Origin: an uncultured Prevotellaceae bacterium | GTDB lineage: Bacteria; Bacteroidota; Bacteroidia; Bacteroidales; Bacteroidaceae | Assembly: GCA_902764705.1 (NCBI GenBank) | Contig: CACWWZ010000025.1 | Coordinates: 1-39,961 of the forward strand | Length of the DNA: 39,961 nucleotides | Direction: 5' to 3' | Shown here: piece by piece, positions 1-7,898 of the stretch | How positions within the stretch are numbered: the stretch's first letter is position 1 | Layout: every line of letters starts with the position of its first letter | Made by a program: the position numbers and the translations under genes | The notes under the pieces: generated by a model | The model's database searches: none | Seen by the model: the letters and a program-made list of their open reading frames with translations, nothing else | Told to the model about the DNA's origin: nothing

Positions 1-425
1 TGGTTCGACACGCCTACGCGCTTCACCTTGCCTGACTGCAGCAGGGGAATCAGTCCTGGTGTCCAACGCTCCACGTCCATCGGATTGTGAATCCAATACA
101 TGTCGATATAGTCGATGCCCATGCGATCAATTGAAGCGAGAGCCATTTTCTCAACGCTATTTTCATAAACCTCTGCCAGCTGCGGGGTAAACTTAGTTGA
201 AACCTCCACATCCTCGCGCTTCTCGCCAGCCACAAACGAGCCAAGAATCTTCTCCGACTCGCCCATGCCATACACGGTAGCTGTGTCCCAGAGGTTTAGT
301 CCGTTCTTCATAGCCGCGTCGAATACGGGCTTCAAGTTCTCTACGTCGGTCTTGCTGCCGAATACTGCGTCTCCTCCAAATGCTCCTGCGCCCCAGGCCC
401 AGGTTCCTAATGCGATCTTTGCCAT
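1..425 (-). CDS. Aldo/keto reductase, C-terminus cut by window edge
   Basis: NAD(P)H-dependent oxidoreductase of the aldo/keto reductase superfamily, a cytoplasmic TIM barrel. The visible part is the N-terminal 141 residues, starting MAKIALGTWAWGAGAFGG. All four catalytic tetrad residues of the family can be seen: Asp47 and Tyr52 in WDTATVYGMGES, Lys78 in STKF, and His113 in MYWIHNP. The order and spacing are those of the family. The rest of the gene lies left of base 1. It is transcribed divergently from the AraC regulator at 576, which may control it. The start is the ATG at 423-425, about 30 nt below a good TACCTTTG element. The substrate cannot be told from this fragment. Confidence 0.92.
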   Translation of the reverse strand, partial: MAKIALGTWAWGAGAFGGDAVFGSKTDVENLKPVFDAAMKNGLNLWDTATVYGMGESEKILGSFVAGEKREDVEVSTKFTPQLAEVYENSVEKMALASIDRMGIDYIDMYWIHNPMDVERWTPGLIPLLQSGKVKRVGVSN

Positions 426-454
426 AATTTTCTAATTGTTTTGATTTGATGGTG

Positions 455-462
455 CAAAGGTA
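455..462 (-). promoter_or_regulatory. Promoter -7 element of the aldo/keto reductase
   Basis: The minus strand reads TACCTTTG, matching the Bacteroidetes TAnnTTTG element, 29 nt upstream of the ATG. Confidence 0.7.
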
Positions 463-559
463 CGGGGATTTTTGCAACTTCTGCCTAACTGATTTACTGA
501 TAAATCAACCCAAATTACGGATTCTACTAATTTTACATCTTTGTCTCGCAAAAAATATG

Positions 560-567
560 TACCTTTG
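560..567 (+). promoter_or_regulatory. Promoter -7 element of the AraC gene
   Basis: TACCTTTG lies only 8 nt before the ATG at 576, so the transcript would have an almost absent 5' leader. It is divergent from the reductase promoter about 100 bp away, so one regulator could act on both. Confidence 0.7.
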
Positions 568-575
568 TACCCGAA

Positions 576-1469
576 ATGAAGCAAAGTTTGAATGTTGAGT
601 CAGTTAACGACTACGCTCGCTATGTCGGAGCAGAGGAGTTGCATCCGCTCGTCTCGATTATACATTACGACGAGCTGGAGCACTGTCGCCATTCGCTGAA
701 CAACTATCAGGTGTACGGTGTGTTCTTGTTGCAGGAAAGCCCTTACACCATTACATACGGGCAGGGTCACTATAGCCACAGTTCTGGCTCGTTGCTCTGC
801 GTGGCTCCAGGGCAGACGGGAGGTGTGAGCGACAACGGTGAGATTATACATATTAAAGGATGGGTTCTACTGTTCTCGCCTGAACTGCTTCACGGCACAG
901 ACCTCGGACGACGCATAGATGATTATCATTTCTTCTCCTACTATGAAAGCGAGTCGTTGCATCCTACGCCAGAAGAACAAAGAACGATAGAAGTTTGCTT
1001 CAAGATGATTCGCAATGAACTGCGTTCTAAACCAGACAACGAGCATCTGCGCCGCATCATCATCGCCTACCTCGAACTGATACTGGAGTATTGCGCTGGA
1101 TTCTATGAGCGTCAATTCAAGACTGAGATTACAGCTGACAACGACCTTCTGAAACGCTTCGATGATTTACTGAAACACTATTACAGCGAAGGACGGCAGC
1201 GCAAGCTCGGCCTGCCCACCGTCCGCTATTGTGCTCAGGAGCTGTTCCTTTCGCCTAACTACTTCGGCGACCTTATCCGTCAGGCTACAGGCGAGACAGC
1301 CACAGCCATCATCCGCAACTTCGTGATGCAACGAGCCACTGCCTATCTGCACGACGGAAAAACCATCTCAGAAACTTCTGAACTCCTCGGCTTTGAATAT
1401 CCGCAACATTTTACTCGTGTATTCAAAAAACACTTCGGTCTCACTCCCAGCGAGTTTCTACGAAAATGA
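576..1469 (+). CDS. AraC-family transcriptional regulator
   Basis: A 297-residue DNA-binding regulator. The C-terminal 100 or so residues form the double helix-turn-helix of the AraC/XylS family: a first HTH around AQELFLSPNYFGDLIRQATG and a second around ISETSELLGFEYPQHFTRVF, ending in the typical FGLTPSEFL. The N-terminal 160 residues are a cupin-like sensing region with no recognisable ligand signature. The gene is divergent from the aldo/keto reductase with both promoters in the shared spacer, an arrangement typical of a regulator and its target. The ligand is unknown. No signal peptide is seen, so it acts in the cytoplasm. The start is the first in-frame ATG, just below a good promoter element. 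Confidence 0.93.
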   Translation: MKQSLNVESVNDYARYVGAEELHPLVSIIHYDELEHCRHSLNNYQVYGVFLLQESPYTITYGQGHYSHSSGSLLCVAPGQTGGVSDNGEIIHIKGWVLLFSPELLHGTDLGRRIDDYHFFSYYESESLHPTPEEQRTIEVCFKMIRNELRSKPDNEHLRRIIIAYLELILEYCAGFYERQFKTEITADNDLLKRFDDLLKHYYSEGRQRKLGLPTVRYCAQELFLSPNYFGDLIRQATGETATAIIRNFVMQRATAYLHDGKTISETSELLGFEYPQHFTRVFKKHFGLTPSEFLRK

Positions 1470-1782
1470 GAAACGAAGTATCTCTCATCGGACATAATGG
1501 AGTTTGTCGAATTTTATCCAGTTAATAAAATATTTACTGCCGAAATGACTTTCATAGTTGTTTTGCGAAAATTTAGAAAAACTCCGTCGATTTGCAGAAA
1601 ACTTACATTTAGGCGAGTTCTCTTTCTATACCACAGAAGTTAACTCAAAATGAAATTTTTTTCATGAAAACGTTTTTCAGCCAAAAGGAAAGGGGAATGA
1701 GAAGGGGAGAGAATAAATCGGTTCATCTTCAGTAAAAAGAAAAATGTGTTCTCTGGGAAACATTCAATTATTTTATTCGGGC

Positions 1783-1915
1783 AAGTTTAGGTTTACTTTT
1801 ATTCATGTATAGATACTTGCAATTCTAAACTTAAAGGCAAAACTTTCAATCTCCAGATTTGGGTTTACAATACCTTATTATATATATAAGAACATCTAAA
1901 CTTAAACCTAAACTT
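1783..1915. repeat. 13-bp inverted repeat with TAAACTT direct repeats
   Basis: The arms are AAGTTTAGGTTTA (1783-1795) and TAAACCTAAACTT (1903-1915), perfectly complementary and 107 nt apart. The 12-mer TCTAAACTTAAA occurs at 1824-1835 and again at 1895-1906. Confidence 0.75.
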
Positions 1916-2006
1916 ATGGCATTGAATTCCATCCATTTTTCTTTTAATCGAAAGAAGATTTTGGTAACAAGATGTGGTTTATACCTTAATTTATATTAAA
2001 AACAAA

Positions 2007-2110
2007 CACGTTCTGCAAGAAAAACGTGCAAAACGACCGTAATGTCATGAGAAAACATTAATTTTGCAAGCAAAATTTGCAGAACGTGCGTAAAAGTCGT
2101 AATGCGATGA
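2007..2110. repeat. Nested inverted and 60-nt-period direct repeats
   Basis: CACGTTCTGC (2007-2016) is exactly complementary to 2079-2088. Between them, ATTTTGC and GCAAAAT form a tight palindrome (2061-2076). Blocks 2021-2050 and 2081-2110 resemble each other at about 70 percent by eye. Confidence 0.6.
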
Positions 2111-2334
2111 GTGTTCTAACAATTAGTGTTTAACAACTAAAATATCGAAATAAGTAGCCGAAGTGGCAAAAATGGACAGATATTTTGAGGAAATGGGGTG
2201 CAGAATGTGCAGCACATGCTCATAATGTTTCCCAAATGTTTCCCAAATTTGCCGTAAAGTGCTGATAATCAGTGTTCGTTAGCCGCCGCGCAGGCTGCTG
2301 TTGAGGAGTAATTAGTGACTTTGATATAATGTTT

Positions 2335-2366
2335 GAGCGCAACTCCTCTAAACAGGAATTGCGCTC
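2335..2366 (+). promoter_or_regulatory. Strong hairpin just upstream of the thioredoxin-like gene
   Basis: GAGCGCAA pairs with TTGCGCTC (8 bp). After one mismatch, TCCT pairs with AGGA around a 6-nt loop. It ends 18 nt before the ATG at 2385 and has no T-run after it, so it looks more like a 5'-leader structure than an intrinsic terminator. A TATAAT-like box lies at about 2324. Confidence 0.55.
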
Positions 2367-2384
2367 ATTCCAAATAATGATGTT

Positions 2385-2930
2385 ATGAAAAAAAGTATAA
2401 ATGTATTGTTCGTATTGCTCATCATGGGAGCAACAGCAATAAAGGCACAGTCCGTCCAGGAAGACTTTGACGTCAAGTATGCAACGGAATTGGTGAAGCC
2501 TGGTACAACTGCACCTGATTTCAAGATGAAAACACCCGATGGTACGGCCATCCAACTGTCGCAATTCGCAAAGGGCAAGACGGTGGTGCTCGATTTTTGG
2601 GCTTCGTGGTGCCCTGACTGCCGTAAGGATGCTCCAGAGGTGGTCAGGCTATATGAGAAATATCACAAGAATGGCGTTGAATTTATTGGCATTTCGATGG
2701 ATACCGACTTAGAAGCGTGGAAGAAAGCCATCGTGCAGTTTGCCATTGAATATCCGCAAGTGAGTGAATTGAAGAAATTCAAAGACACGGACATTTCTAA
2801 GGCCTATGGTGTAAAATGGATTCCTTCGATTGTGGTAGTAGGTCCCGATGGACAGGTGAAACTTTCTACGGTCATGATAGATAAGGTAGATAAATACTTG
2901 AAGGAAATCAACGGCATGATAGAACAATGA
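2385..2930 (+). CDS. TlpA/ResA-like thioredoxin-fold protein, exported
   Basis: A 181-residue periplasmic thiol-disulfide protein of the AhpC-TSA/TlpA group. A signal peptide is evident (KK, then a hydrophobic stretch to about Ala21, cut near KAQS). The redox motif is Cys76-Pro-Asp-Cys79 within DFWASWCPDCRKDAP, followed by the thioredoxin-fold GVEFIGISMDTD strand and the cis-Pro loop in VKWIPSIVVV. Such proteins keep exported cysteines reduced or help cytochrome c maturation; which role applies here is unknown. The stop codon overlaps the next gene's start (ATGA), so the two are probably translationally coupled. Confidence 0.9.
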   Translation: MKKSINVLFVLLIMGATAIKAQSVQEDFDVKYATELVKPGTTAPDFKMKTPDGTAIQLSQFAKGKTVVLDFWASWCPDCRKDAPEVVRLYEKYHKNGVEFIGISMDTDLEAWKKAIVQFAIEYPQVSELKKFKDTDISKAYGVKWIPSIVVVGPDGQVKLSTVMIDKVDKYLKEINGMIEQ

Positions 2931-3913
2931 AACAGCAAAATAAAATAGTAATTGCAATAATGATGATCTTTGCTGTTGTGACGGCAGAGGCACAGATCGA
3001 CAATCGTCTTCATTGGTACGACGGCTTTATTACTTACACCGTCACCCACCTGGATCACAACAACGTGTTGATGGAAGCTATGGACGAAGGTGAGGAGCAT
3101 GAGTTCATCTTGCGCTACGACAGGGAGGTAAATCCTAATCACCAGCTCTACACCACCATGAATGGCCCTCACGACTATGTGAACGAATACGGTGTAGGCA
3201 AGACAGTCCGCCACCAAAAGAGTGAAGGCTGGGATGTCATCTGTTTCTATGATAGCGAGAACCGCCTGAAGTCGGTCATGTCAGGTGAAAAGCAGTGGGA
3301 CGCTCAGGACCTTAACAAAGCGCGCTGGCTTCATCAGATGATAGGCGAATACGCTTCCGAGGAGGAGAACGATTTCGAGAAGTGCCTCATATGGTCGAAG
3401 GAAAGCCTGAGTATCAATCAGATTATTTATCCTTATGAAATCATTACTTTCAATGGACGTGTCACGGGATTCATCACCGTCAAACCAGTAGATGGCGCCC
3501 TCAACGAGTTGGAAGGCACGTGGGAAGTAGTGCCCACACTACAGGGCATTAAACTCTACTCCGTCAATACCGAGACGGGAAGTATGCCTTGGGAATGGAA
3601 ACGTGACGGCAAGGTATACGTATTCGCTGAATCGAATCCCGATGTAGGGCGTTTCTTCTATGCCAGTACCACGTTGCTCAACGACAAGTGGTTCCGTCGT
3701 TTCGACACCCCCACGTTGCGCATCATGCGCAATGCGATCCTTGCCCGTCATGGCTATTGCTTCCAGTCGAAGGATCTGCAGGACTTTTTTAACAACGAGC
3801 CGTGGTACAAACCAGCCGCCTCGAACAAATCCATCCATCTTTCATTCGTCGAGCAACTCAATATCGACCTCATCAAGCATGAGGAAGCAGAGAGAGCTGA
3901 GAGCCGTCAATAA
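2927..3913 (+). CDS. Exported protein with C-terminal YARHG domain
   Basis: A 328-residue secreted or periplasmic protein of unknown function. A signal peptide covers about residues 1-22 (hydrophobic IVIAIMMIFAVVTAEA). Near the C-terminus (about 263-295) a YARHG domain is recognisable: IMRNAILARHGYCFQSKDLQ, then FFNNEPWYKP. This domain is typically found in exported bacterial proteins and has been linked to cell-surface roles, without a defined activity. The middle of the protein is not recognised. It overlaps the thioredoxin-like gene by 4 nt and is probably its partner. It ends only 4 nt before the convergent stop of proS. Confidence 0.85.
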   Translation: MKQQNKIVIAIMMIFAVVTAEAQIDNRLHWYDGFITYTVTHLDHNNVLMEAMDEGEEHEFILRYDREVNPNHQLYTTMNGPHDYVNEYGVGKTVRHQKSEGWDVICFYDSENRLKSVMSGEKQWDAQDLNKARWLHQMIGEYASEEENDFEKCLIWSKESLSINQIIYPYEIITFNGRVTGFITVKPVDGALNELEGTWEVVPTLQGIKLYSVNTETGSMPWEWKRDGKVYVFAESNPDVGRFFYASTTLLNDKWFRRFDTPTLRIMRNAILARHGYCFQSKDLQDFFNNEPWYKPAASNKSIHLSFVEQLNIDLIKHEEAERAESRQ

Positions 3914-3917
3914 GGGA

Positions 3918-5399
3918 CTAATAGCTGCGTGCGATGATGACGCGATATTTGGCGGGTTTGCCGCTGACCATGTCGGTGCCAGGGGTCTGCTCGTAAGCGA
4001 AAGGCACGCAGCGGATGGTGGCCTGTGTCTCTTCCTTGATCTGTGCTTCGGTCTCGGCAGTGCCGTCCCAGTGGCAGAGGAAGAAACCGCCGTCCTTGAC
4101 ACGCTCCTTGAATTCCTCGTAGTTGTCGCACTCGTAGACGCGTTCGTCGCGATACTTGCGGGCTTTTTCGAAAATGTTCTTCTGGATTTCGTCCAAAAGA
4201 CCTTCCACATATTGTGCGATGCCCTCGATAGAGCGGGTTTCCTTTTCCAATGTGTCGCGGCGCATCACTTCGATGGTGCCGTTCTCCAAGTCGCGTGCAC
4301 CCAGCACGAGACGTACGGGAACACCCTTCAGCTCGTAGTCGGCAAACTTGAAACCGGGACGTTTGTTGTCGGCATCGTCGAACTTGACACTGATGCCTTT
4401 CGAACGTAACTCGTCGATGATGGGCTGTATTTCTTTGTTGACCAGTTCCATCTGCTCGGGCTTGGTGGCAATAGGAATGATGACCACCTGGATAGGAGCC
4501 AGACGTGGAGGCAGCACGAGACCGTTGTCGTCGGAGTGTGTCATGATGAGTGCACCGATGAGTCGGGTAGAGACGCCCCACGAGGTGGCCCAGACGTATT
4601 CGGGCTTGTTCTCCTTATTTAAATAGGTAACCTCGAAGGCCTTGGCGAAGTTCTGACCCAGGAAGTGGCTGGTACCGCTCTGCAGGGCCTTGCCGTCCTG
4701 CATCATAGCCTCGATGGTATAGGTATCGAGAGCACCGGCAAAACGCTCGGTTTCGCTCTTCACACCCTGCAGCACGGGTACGGCCATCCACTCTTCAGCG
4801 AACTTGGCATAGACGTGCAGCATCTTCTTGGCTTCTTCCTCGGCCTCCTCACGGGTGGCATGAGCGGTATGGCCCTCCTGCCACAGGAACTCGGAAGTAC
4901 GGAGGAAGGGACGCGTACGCATCTCCCAGCGCATCACATTACACCACTGGTTGCACATCAGAGGCAGATCGCGCCACGACTGAATCCAGTTCTTATAGGT
5001 GTTCCAGATGATGGTCTCTGAAGTAGGACGGATGATGAGCTCCTCTTCGAGCTTGGCGGCGGGGTCGACGACGACACCGCTCTTGTCCTCGGTAGCCTTC
5101 AGGCGATAGTGGGTCACTACGGCGCACTCCTTGGCAAAGCCCTCGACGTGCTCGGCCTCGCGGCTCAAGAACGACTTCGGAATAAGCAGGGGGAAATAGG
5201 CGTTCTGTGCACCTGTTTCCTTGAACATCTTGTCCAACTGCTGCTGCATCTTTTCCCAGATGGCATAGCCATAGGGCTTGATGACCATACATCCGCGAAC
5301 TGCCGACTGCTCGGCGAGGTCGGCTTTAACCACAAGATCGTTATACCACTGACTGTAATTATCAGCGCGTTTCGTTAAATCTTTTAATTCTTTTGCCAT
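3918..5399 (-). CDS. proS: Prolyl-tRNA synthetase (eukaryote/archaeon-like type)
   Basis: A 493-residue class II synthetase that charges tRNA-Pro with proline in the cytosol. Class II motif 2 is visible in [20 protein letters not shown], with TRPTSETI-type motif text upstream ([10 protein letters not shown]) and the HTAHAT element that is typical of the short ProRS without an editing insertion. The anticodon-binding domain follows ([10 protein letters not shown]), then the C-terminal domain ending in Tyr. I chose the ATG at 5397-5399 (MAKELKDL). An in-frame ATG 33 nt upstream would run into the promoter. The promoter element TACCTTTG lies 30 nt above. The gene is single and convergent with the YARHG gene. 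Confidence 0.95.
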   Translation of the reverse strand: MAKELKDLTKRADNYSQWYNDLVVKADLAEQSAVRGCMVIKPYGYAIWEKMQQQLDKMFKETGAQNAYFPLLIPKSFLSREAEHVEGFAKECAVVTHYRLKATEDKSGVVVDPAAKLEEELIIRPTSETIIWNTYKNWIQSWRDLPLMCNQWCNVMRWEMRTRPFLRTSEFLWQEGHTAHATREEAEEEAKKMLHVYAKFAEEWMAVPVLQGVKSETERFAGALDTYTIEAMMQDGKALQSGTSHFLGQNFAKAFEVTYLNKENKPEYVWATSWGVSTRLIGALIMTHSDDNGLVLPPRLAPIQVVIIPIATKPEQMELVNKEIQPIIDELRSKGISVKFDDADNKRPGFKFADYELKGVPVRLVLGARDLENGTIEVMRRDTLEKETRSIEGIAQYVEGLLDEIQKNIFEKARKYRDERVYECDNYEEFKERVKDGGFFLCHWDGTAETEAQIKEETQATIRCVPFAYEQTPGTDMVSGKPAKYRVIIARSY

Positions 5400-5429
5400 G
5401 ATTTTTGTCTTTTTTCTTAAAATTTGCTG

Positions 5430-5437
5430 CAAAGGTA
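5430..5437 (-). promoter_or_regulatory. Promoter -7 element of proS
   Basis: TACCTTTG on the minus strand, 30 nt before the chosen ATG. It supports the 5399 start over the upstream in-frame ATG, which would lie inside the promoter. Confidence 0.75.
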
Positions 5438-5443
5438 CAAAAA

Positions 5444-5471
5444 AGTTTAGAGTTTAGTGTTCAGTGTTTAG
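5444..5471. repeat. 7-bp tandem array between divergent promoters
   Basis: There are four consecutive 7-mers: AGTTTAG, AGTTTAG, TGTTCAG, TGTTTAG. The array sits between the proS and OmpA-lipoprotein promoters. Confidence 0.75.
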
Positions 5472-5480
5472 ATAATTTTG

Positions 5481-5488
5481 TATTTTTG
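5481..5488 (+). promoter_or_regulatory. Promoter -7 element of the OmpA-type lipoprotein
   Basis: TATTTTTG matches TAnnTTTG and lies 38 nt before the ATG at 5527. Confidence 0.65.
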
Positions 5489-5526
5489 CAGCAAAATAGT
5501 TTATTTAATATTAAAATTGTAACATT

Positions 5527-6216
5527 ATGAAGACAAAAATCATTTCTTTGTTCCTTTGTTTGGGACTGCTCGTTGCTTGTAACAACACACAGAAGGGTGC
5601 AGCCATCGGTGCTGGTGGCGGTGCTGTGTTAGGTGGAATCATTGGTGCCATTGCTGGTAACACTGCCATCGGTGCTGCTGTCGGCGGTGCTGTAGGTGCT
5701 GGTGCCGGTGCCATTATCGGTAAGAAGATGGATAAGGCTAAGGCTGAGGCCGAGGCAGTGAAGAACGCTCAGGTTGAGGAAATCAAGGACGCCAACGGTC
5801 TCGACGCTGTGAAGGTGACCTTCGATTCTGGTATTCTGTTTGCTACAGGTAAGGCTGACCTCTCTGCTGAAGCTAAGAACTCTCTGGCTCAGTTTGCACA
5901 GGTGCTGAAAAACAACAGCGACTGCGATATTGCCATAATCGGTCATACCGACAACACTGGTTTCAAGGGCTCATCGGCTACCGAGAGTGCTGCCAAGAAC
6001 CAGGCTCTTTCGCTCGACCGTGCTTCTGCAGTGGCAAACTACCTGAAGGGTCTTTCCGTTCCCAACTCTCAGATTAAGAGTGTCGAGGGACAGGGCCAGA
6101 GCAATCCCGTTGCTGACAACTCAACAGCTGAAGGCCGCAAGCAGAATCGTCGCGTAGAGGTTTATATGTATGCCTCTCAGAAGATGATTCAGGACGCTCA
6201 GAGTCAGGCTAACTAA
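5527..6216 (+). CDS. OmpA-family outer-membrane lipoprotein with glycine zipper
   Basis: A 229-residue lipoprotein resembling E. coli YiaD. The signal peptide ends in the lipobox LVAC (Cys18). Residues about 24-65 are a Gly/Ala-rich glycine zipper (repeated GAAIGAGGGAVLGG-type segments) that may insert in the membrane. The C-terminal half (about 90-220) is an OmpA peptidoglycan-binding domain, with the signature IIGHTDNTG and the later LSLDRASAVANYL and NRRVEV elements. It probably ties the outer membrane to the cell wall. mtgA starts 7 nt after its stop, so the two are likely one transcript. Confidence 0.93.
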   Translation: MKTKIISLFLCLGLLVACNNTQKGAAIGAGGGAVLGGIIGAIAGNTAIGAAVGGAVGAGAGAIIGKKMDKAKAEAEAVKNAQVEEIKDANGLDAVKVTFDSGILFATGKADLSAEAKNSLAQFAQVLKNNSDCDIAIIGHTDNTGFKGSSATESAAKNQALSLDRASAVANYLKGLSVPNSQIKSVEGQGQSNPVADNSTAEGRKQNRRVEVYMYASQKMIQDAQSQAN

Positions 6217-6223
6217 GTGAAGA

Positions 6224-6937
6224 GTGAAGAAAATTTACACTTTCATTAAGAAAACAATTCTATGGATAGTGGTGGCATTTTTTGCCTCCACTATTCTTTC
6301 TGTTGCCGTGTTGCGCTTTGTGCCGGTATGGTTCACACCGCTCATGTTCATCCGCTTGGCCCAGCAGGCTGGGGCAGGGCAGGAGCTGACGCTGCACCAC
6401 CATTGGGTGTCGCTGGACGAGATATCGCCCTCGCTGCCTACGGCTGTGATGGCCTCCGAGGATGCTCGGTTCCTGCAGCATAACGGCTTTGACTATAAGG
6501 CCATCGAACATGCTGCCATGCGCAACATGAAACACCCTGAAAAACGCAAGTTGGGTGCTTCCACTATTTCCCAACAAACCGCCAAGAACGTATTCCTGTG
6601 GCCCGGCCGCTCGTGGGTCCGGAAAGGTTTCGAGGTCTATTTCACTGTGCTCATCGAACTGATGTGGTCGAAGGAGCGCATCATGGAAGTCTATCTGAAC
6701 TCCATCGAGATGGGCGATGGCATCTACGGAGCCGATGCGGTGGCAGAATGGCACTTTAATACCACAGCCTCGAAGCTCACCAAGGCACAGTGTGCACTCA
6801 TTGCTGCCTCGTTGCCCAATCCCCGACGCTTCAACTCAGCCAAGCCTTCCGCTTATATGTTGAAGCGCCAAAAACGCATCCTCCACGAAATGAAGTTTGT
6901 CAAGCCCCTACAAGCCAACACCCCCACCAAGAAATAA
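6224..6937 (+). CDS. mtgA: Monofunctional peptidoglycan glycosyltransferase
   Basis: A 237-residue inner-membrane GT51 enzyme that polymerises lipid II into glycan strands. One N-terminal membrane segment (about 12-33) is followed by the GT51 motifs in order: [14 protein letters not shown] (catalytic Glu79), [36 protein letters not shown] and [14 protein letters not shown]. There is no transpeptidase domain, and the length fits MtgA. The start is GTG at 6224 (reads KKIYTF after it); the nearby GTG at 6217 is in another frame. It lies directly after the OmpA-type lipoprotein, consistent with joint envelope work. Confidence 0.93.
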   Translation: MKKIYTFIKKTILWIVVAFFASTILSVAVLRFVPVWFTPLMFIRLAQQAGAGQELTLHHHWVSLDEISPSLPTAVMASEDARFLQHNGFDYKAIEHAAMRNMKHPEKRKLGASTISQQTAKNVFLWPGRSWVRKGFEVYFTVLIELMWSKERIMEVYLNSIEMGDGIYGADAVAEWHFNTTASKLTKAQCALIAASLPNPRRFNSAKPSAYMLKRQKRILHEMKFVKPLQANTPTKK

Positions 6938-7306
6938 AGAGGCCCAATCCCACTACCCGCTGGAGCGACATCATCAAGCTGAAGTGAAATATTTTGTGAT
7001 TGACCTGTCCCTTGGCATCACAAAACTGTTGTCAGATACCTCGACGCTACCGACCTGTTTCTTGCTCCGTTCGGAGAATTTCTATGCTCCGTCCTAAGAC
7101 AGTCTATGGTCCGTCCGGAGATAATCTTCGCCTGGCTCTCATTCTGCACACCATTCTTCTATAGTATGCAAATCTCGAAAAAGTTACATTCAAAGCAACT
7201 TTTTTACACAGAAGGGTGCGCTGTGTACTTTTGCCAATATTCTTACCTTATTTTATATATTGCTGCAAAGTTATGCAAAAGATTTTGATTATCCAAATAA
7301 TCTTTG
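6938..7306 (+). other. Gene-free spacer between mtgA and the small-protein unit
   Basis: No supported gene. It holds a 22-bp tandem array (7064-7129) and a weak AT-only hairpin (AAAAAGTT at 7178-7185 with AACTTTTT at 7197-7204). The hairpin could end transcription in either direction. Confidence 0.6.
7064..7129. repeat. 22-bp tandem array, three units
   Basis: Units start at 7064, 7086 and 7108 and share a GNTCCGTCCGGAG-like core followed by an AT-rich tail ending TCTAT or TCTTC. Units 1 and 3 contain palindromes (CTCCGTTCGGAG, TCCGTCCGGA). The core resembles the first units of the 21-bp array at 14304. Confidence 0.7.
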
Positions 7307-7314
7307 TATCTTTG
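7284..7314 (+). promoter_or_regulatory. Promoter of the 7320 leader and small protein
   Basis: The -7 element TATCTTTG lies at 7307-7314. A TTTG at about 7284-7287 sits close to the preferred 19-21 nt upstream. Confidence 0.65.
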
Positions 7315-7319
7315 CACCC

Positions 7320-7525
7320 GAAACATCAAGAGCAGTCACCTTTGGGTGGACTCGCCAACCGAGCGAGCAGCGAGAGCAGAGCCAAATAACATTTGAGCTT
7401 TGACGAGTCGCGAGAGAGGAAGGGCAATAGCCCAACCGAGCTATAGCATAAGCGCCACGGTGGTCAGTACGATGTGGAAGTTATGACGAAAGTCAAGTTA
7501 ATTATTCACTTCAAAACAAAAAGTT
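7320..7525 (+). promoter_or_regulatory. Long structured 5' leader of the 85-residue gene
   Basis: About 205 nt lie between the promoter and the ATG at 7526, unusually long for this genome. Visible pairings are GTCACC with the GGTGGAC that follows it (7335-7351) and GACTCG with CGAGTC (7349-7354 and 7404-7409). Others are CTCGC with GCGAG (7351-7355 and 7363-7367), CAAAT-AAC-ATTTG (7383-7395) and GGGC-AATA-GCCC (7422-7433). Some pairings exclude each other, as in a switching leader. The region is also purine-rich and GC-richer than the neighbouring spacer. Whether it is a cis-regulator or an RNA with its own role is not decided. Confidence 0.45.
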
Positions 7526-7783
7526 ATGCAACAACACATTTATTACATTCGTTTTGCCCTGCGTTTCGCAGACATGCAAATTCAAGAGCTAGTAACCGTT
7601 TTCAACGTTCAGGTGCAAAGCCGAGGTTGGTCCAGTATGCGAGCCTATCACGACCAGGCTCTCCTTGACGAGTTCCAACGTCGCGGCATCGATACCTCTG
7701 CCGTCTATGATGGTAGGGCCATGTCATTTGCTCATCCCGTCAAGTACGACATTGCTGACAATCGTTTAGTGGCTAACGGCTGA
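7526..7783 (+). CDS. Small conserved-looking protein of unknown function
   Basis: An 85-residue cytoplasmic protein without signal or membrane segment. I do not recognise a named domain. It has the mixed composition of a real folded protein (RFADMQIQELVTVFN, then RGWSSMRAYHDQALLDEFQR, RRGIDTSAVYDGR, AMSFAHPVKYD). It begins after an A-rich stretch typical of Bacteroidetes start regions, under a good promoter and a long structured leader, and a terminator-like hairpin follows. An overlapping frame from 7474 reads poorly and was not accepted. It is convergent with the Mrr gene of the restriction-like operon; a link to that island is only positional. Confidence 0.6.
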   Translation: MQQHIYYIRFALRFADMQIQELVTVFNVQVQSRGWSSMRAYHDQALLDEFQRRGIDTSAVYDGRAMSFAHPVKYDIADNRLVANG

Positions 7784-7808
7784 ACAGCCCCCCTCATACA
7801 ATACTCCG

Positions 7809-7840
7809 CCCTTGGCAGTCTGCTCTTTGCCAACGGCTGG
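7809..7840 (+). terminator. Hairpin after the small protein; conserved-loop family
   Basis: TTGGCA (7812-7817) pairs with TGCCAA (7828-7833), with further partial pairing of CC and GG outside, followed by a T-rich run. The loop GTCTGCTCTT is nearly the same as that of the hairpin at 39658-39690, so this may be a dispersed repeat doubling as a terminator. Confidence 0.55.
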
Positions 7841-7898
7841 GCATTTTATATTCTTGAAAAAACGAATGCAATACAATATTGCAATATTAACTTTATGA

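Larger units (their letters stand above)
1470..2334 (+). other. Gene-free stretch rich in small repeats
   Basis: No convincing reading frame is present on either strand. The stretch holds a 13-bp perfect inverted repeat (AAGTTTAGGTTTA at 1783-1795, its complement at 1903-1915). It also holds a direct repeat TCTAAACTTAAA (1824-1835 and 1895-1906), an imperfect repeat with a 60-nt period (2021-2050 versus 2081-2110), and a 10-bp inverted repeat (CACGTTCTGC at 2007-2016, complement at 2079-2088). A palindrome ATTTTGCAAGCAAAAT lies at 2061-2076, and a tandem 11-mer ATGTTTCCCAA at 2225-2246. Function is unknown; it could hold operators, a small RNA or element remnants. Confidence 0.6.

Noticed and set aside
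3660-4409. 249-codon plus-strand frame spanning the YARHG and proS ends
   Set aside because: It overlaps two well-supported genes in other frames, and its composition is typical of shadow frames.
7474-7668. Upstream overlapping frame in the small-protein leader
   Set aside because: It overlaps the better frame at 7526 out of phase and has poor, Ser/Arg-rich composition after the overlap.
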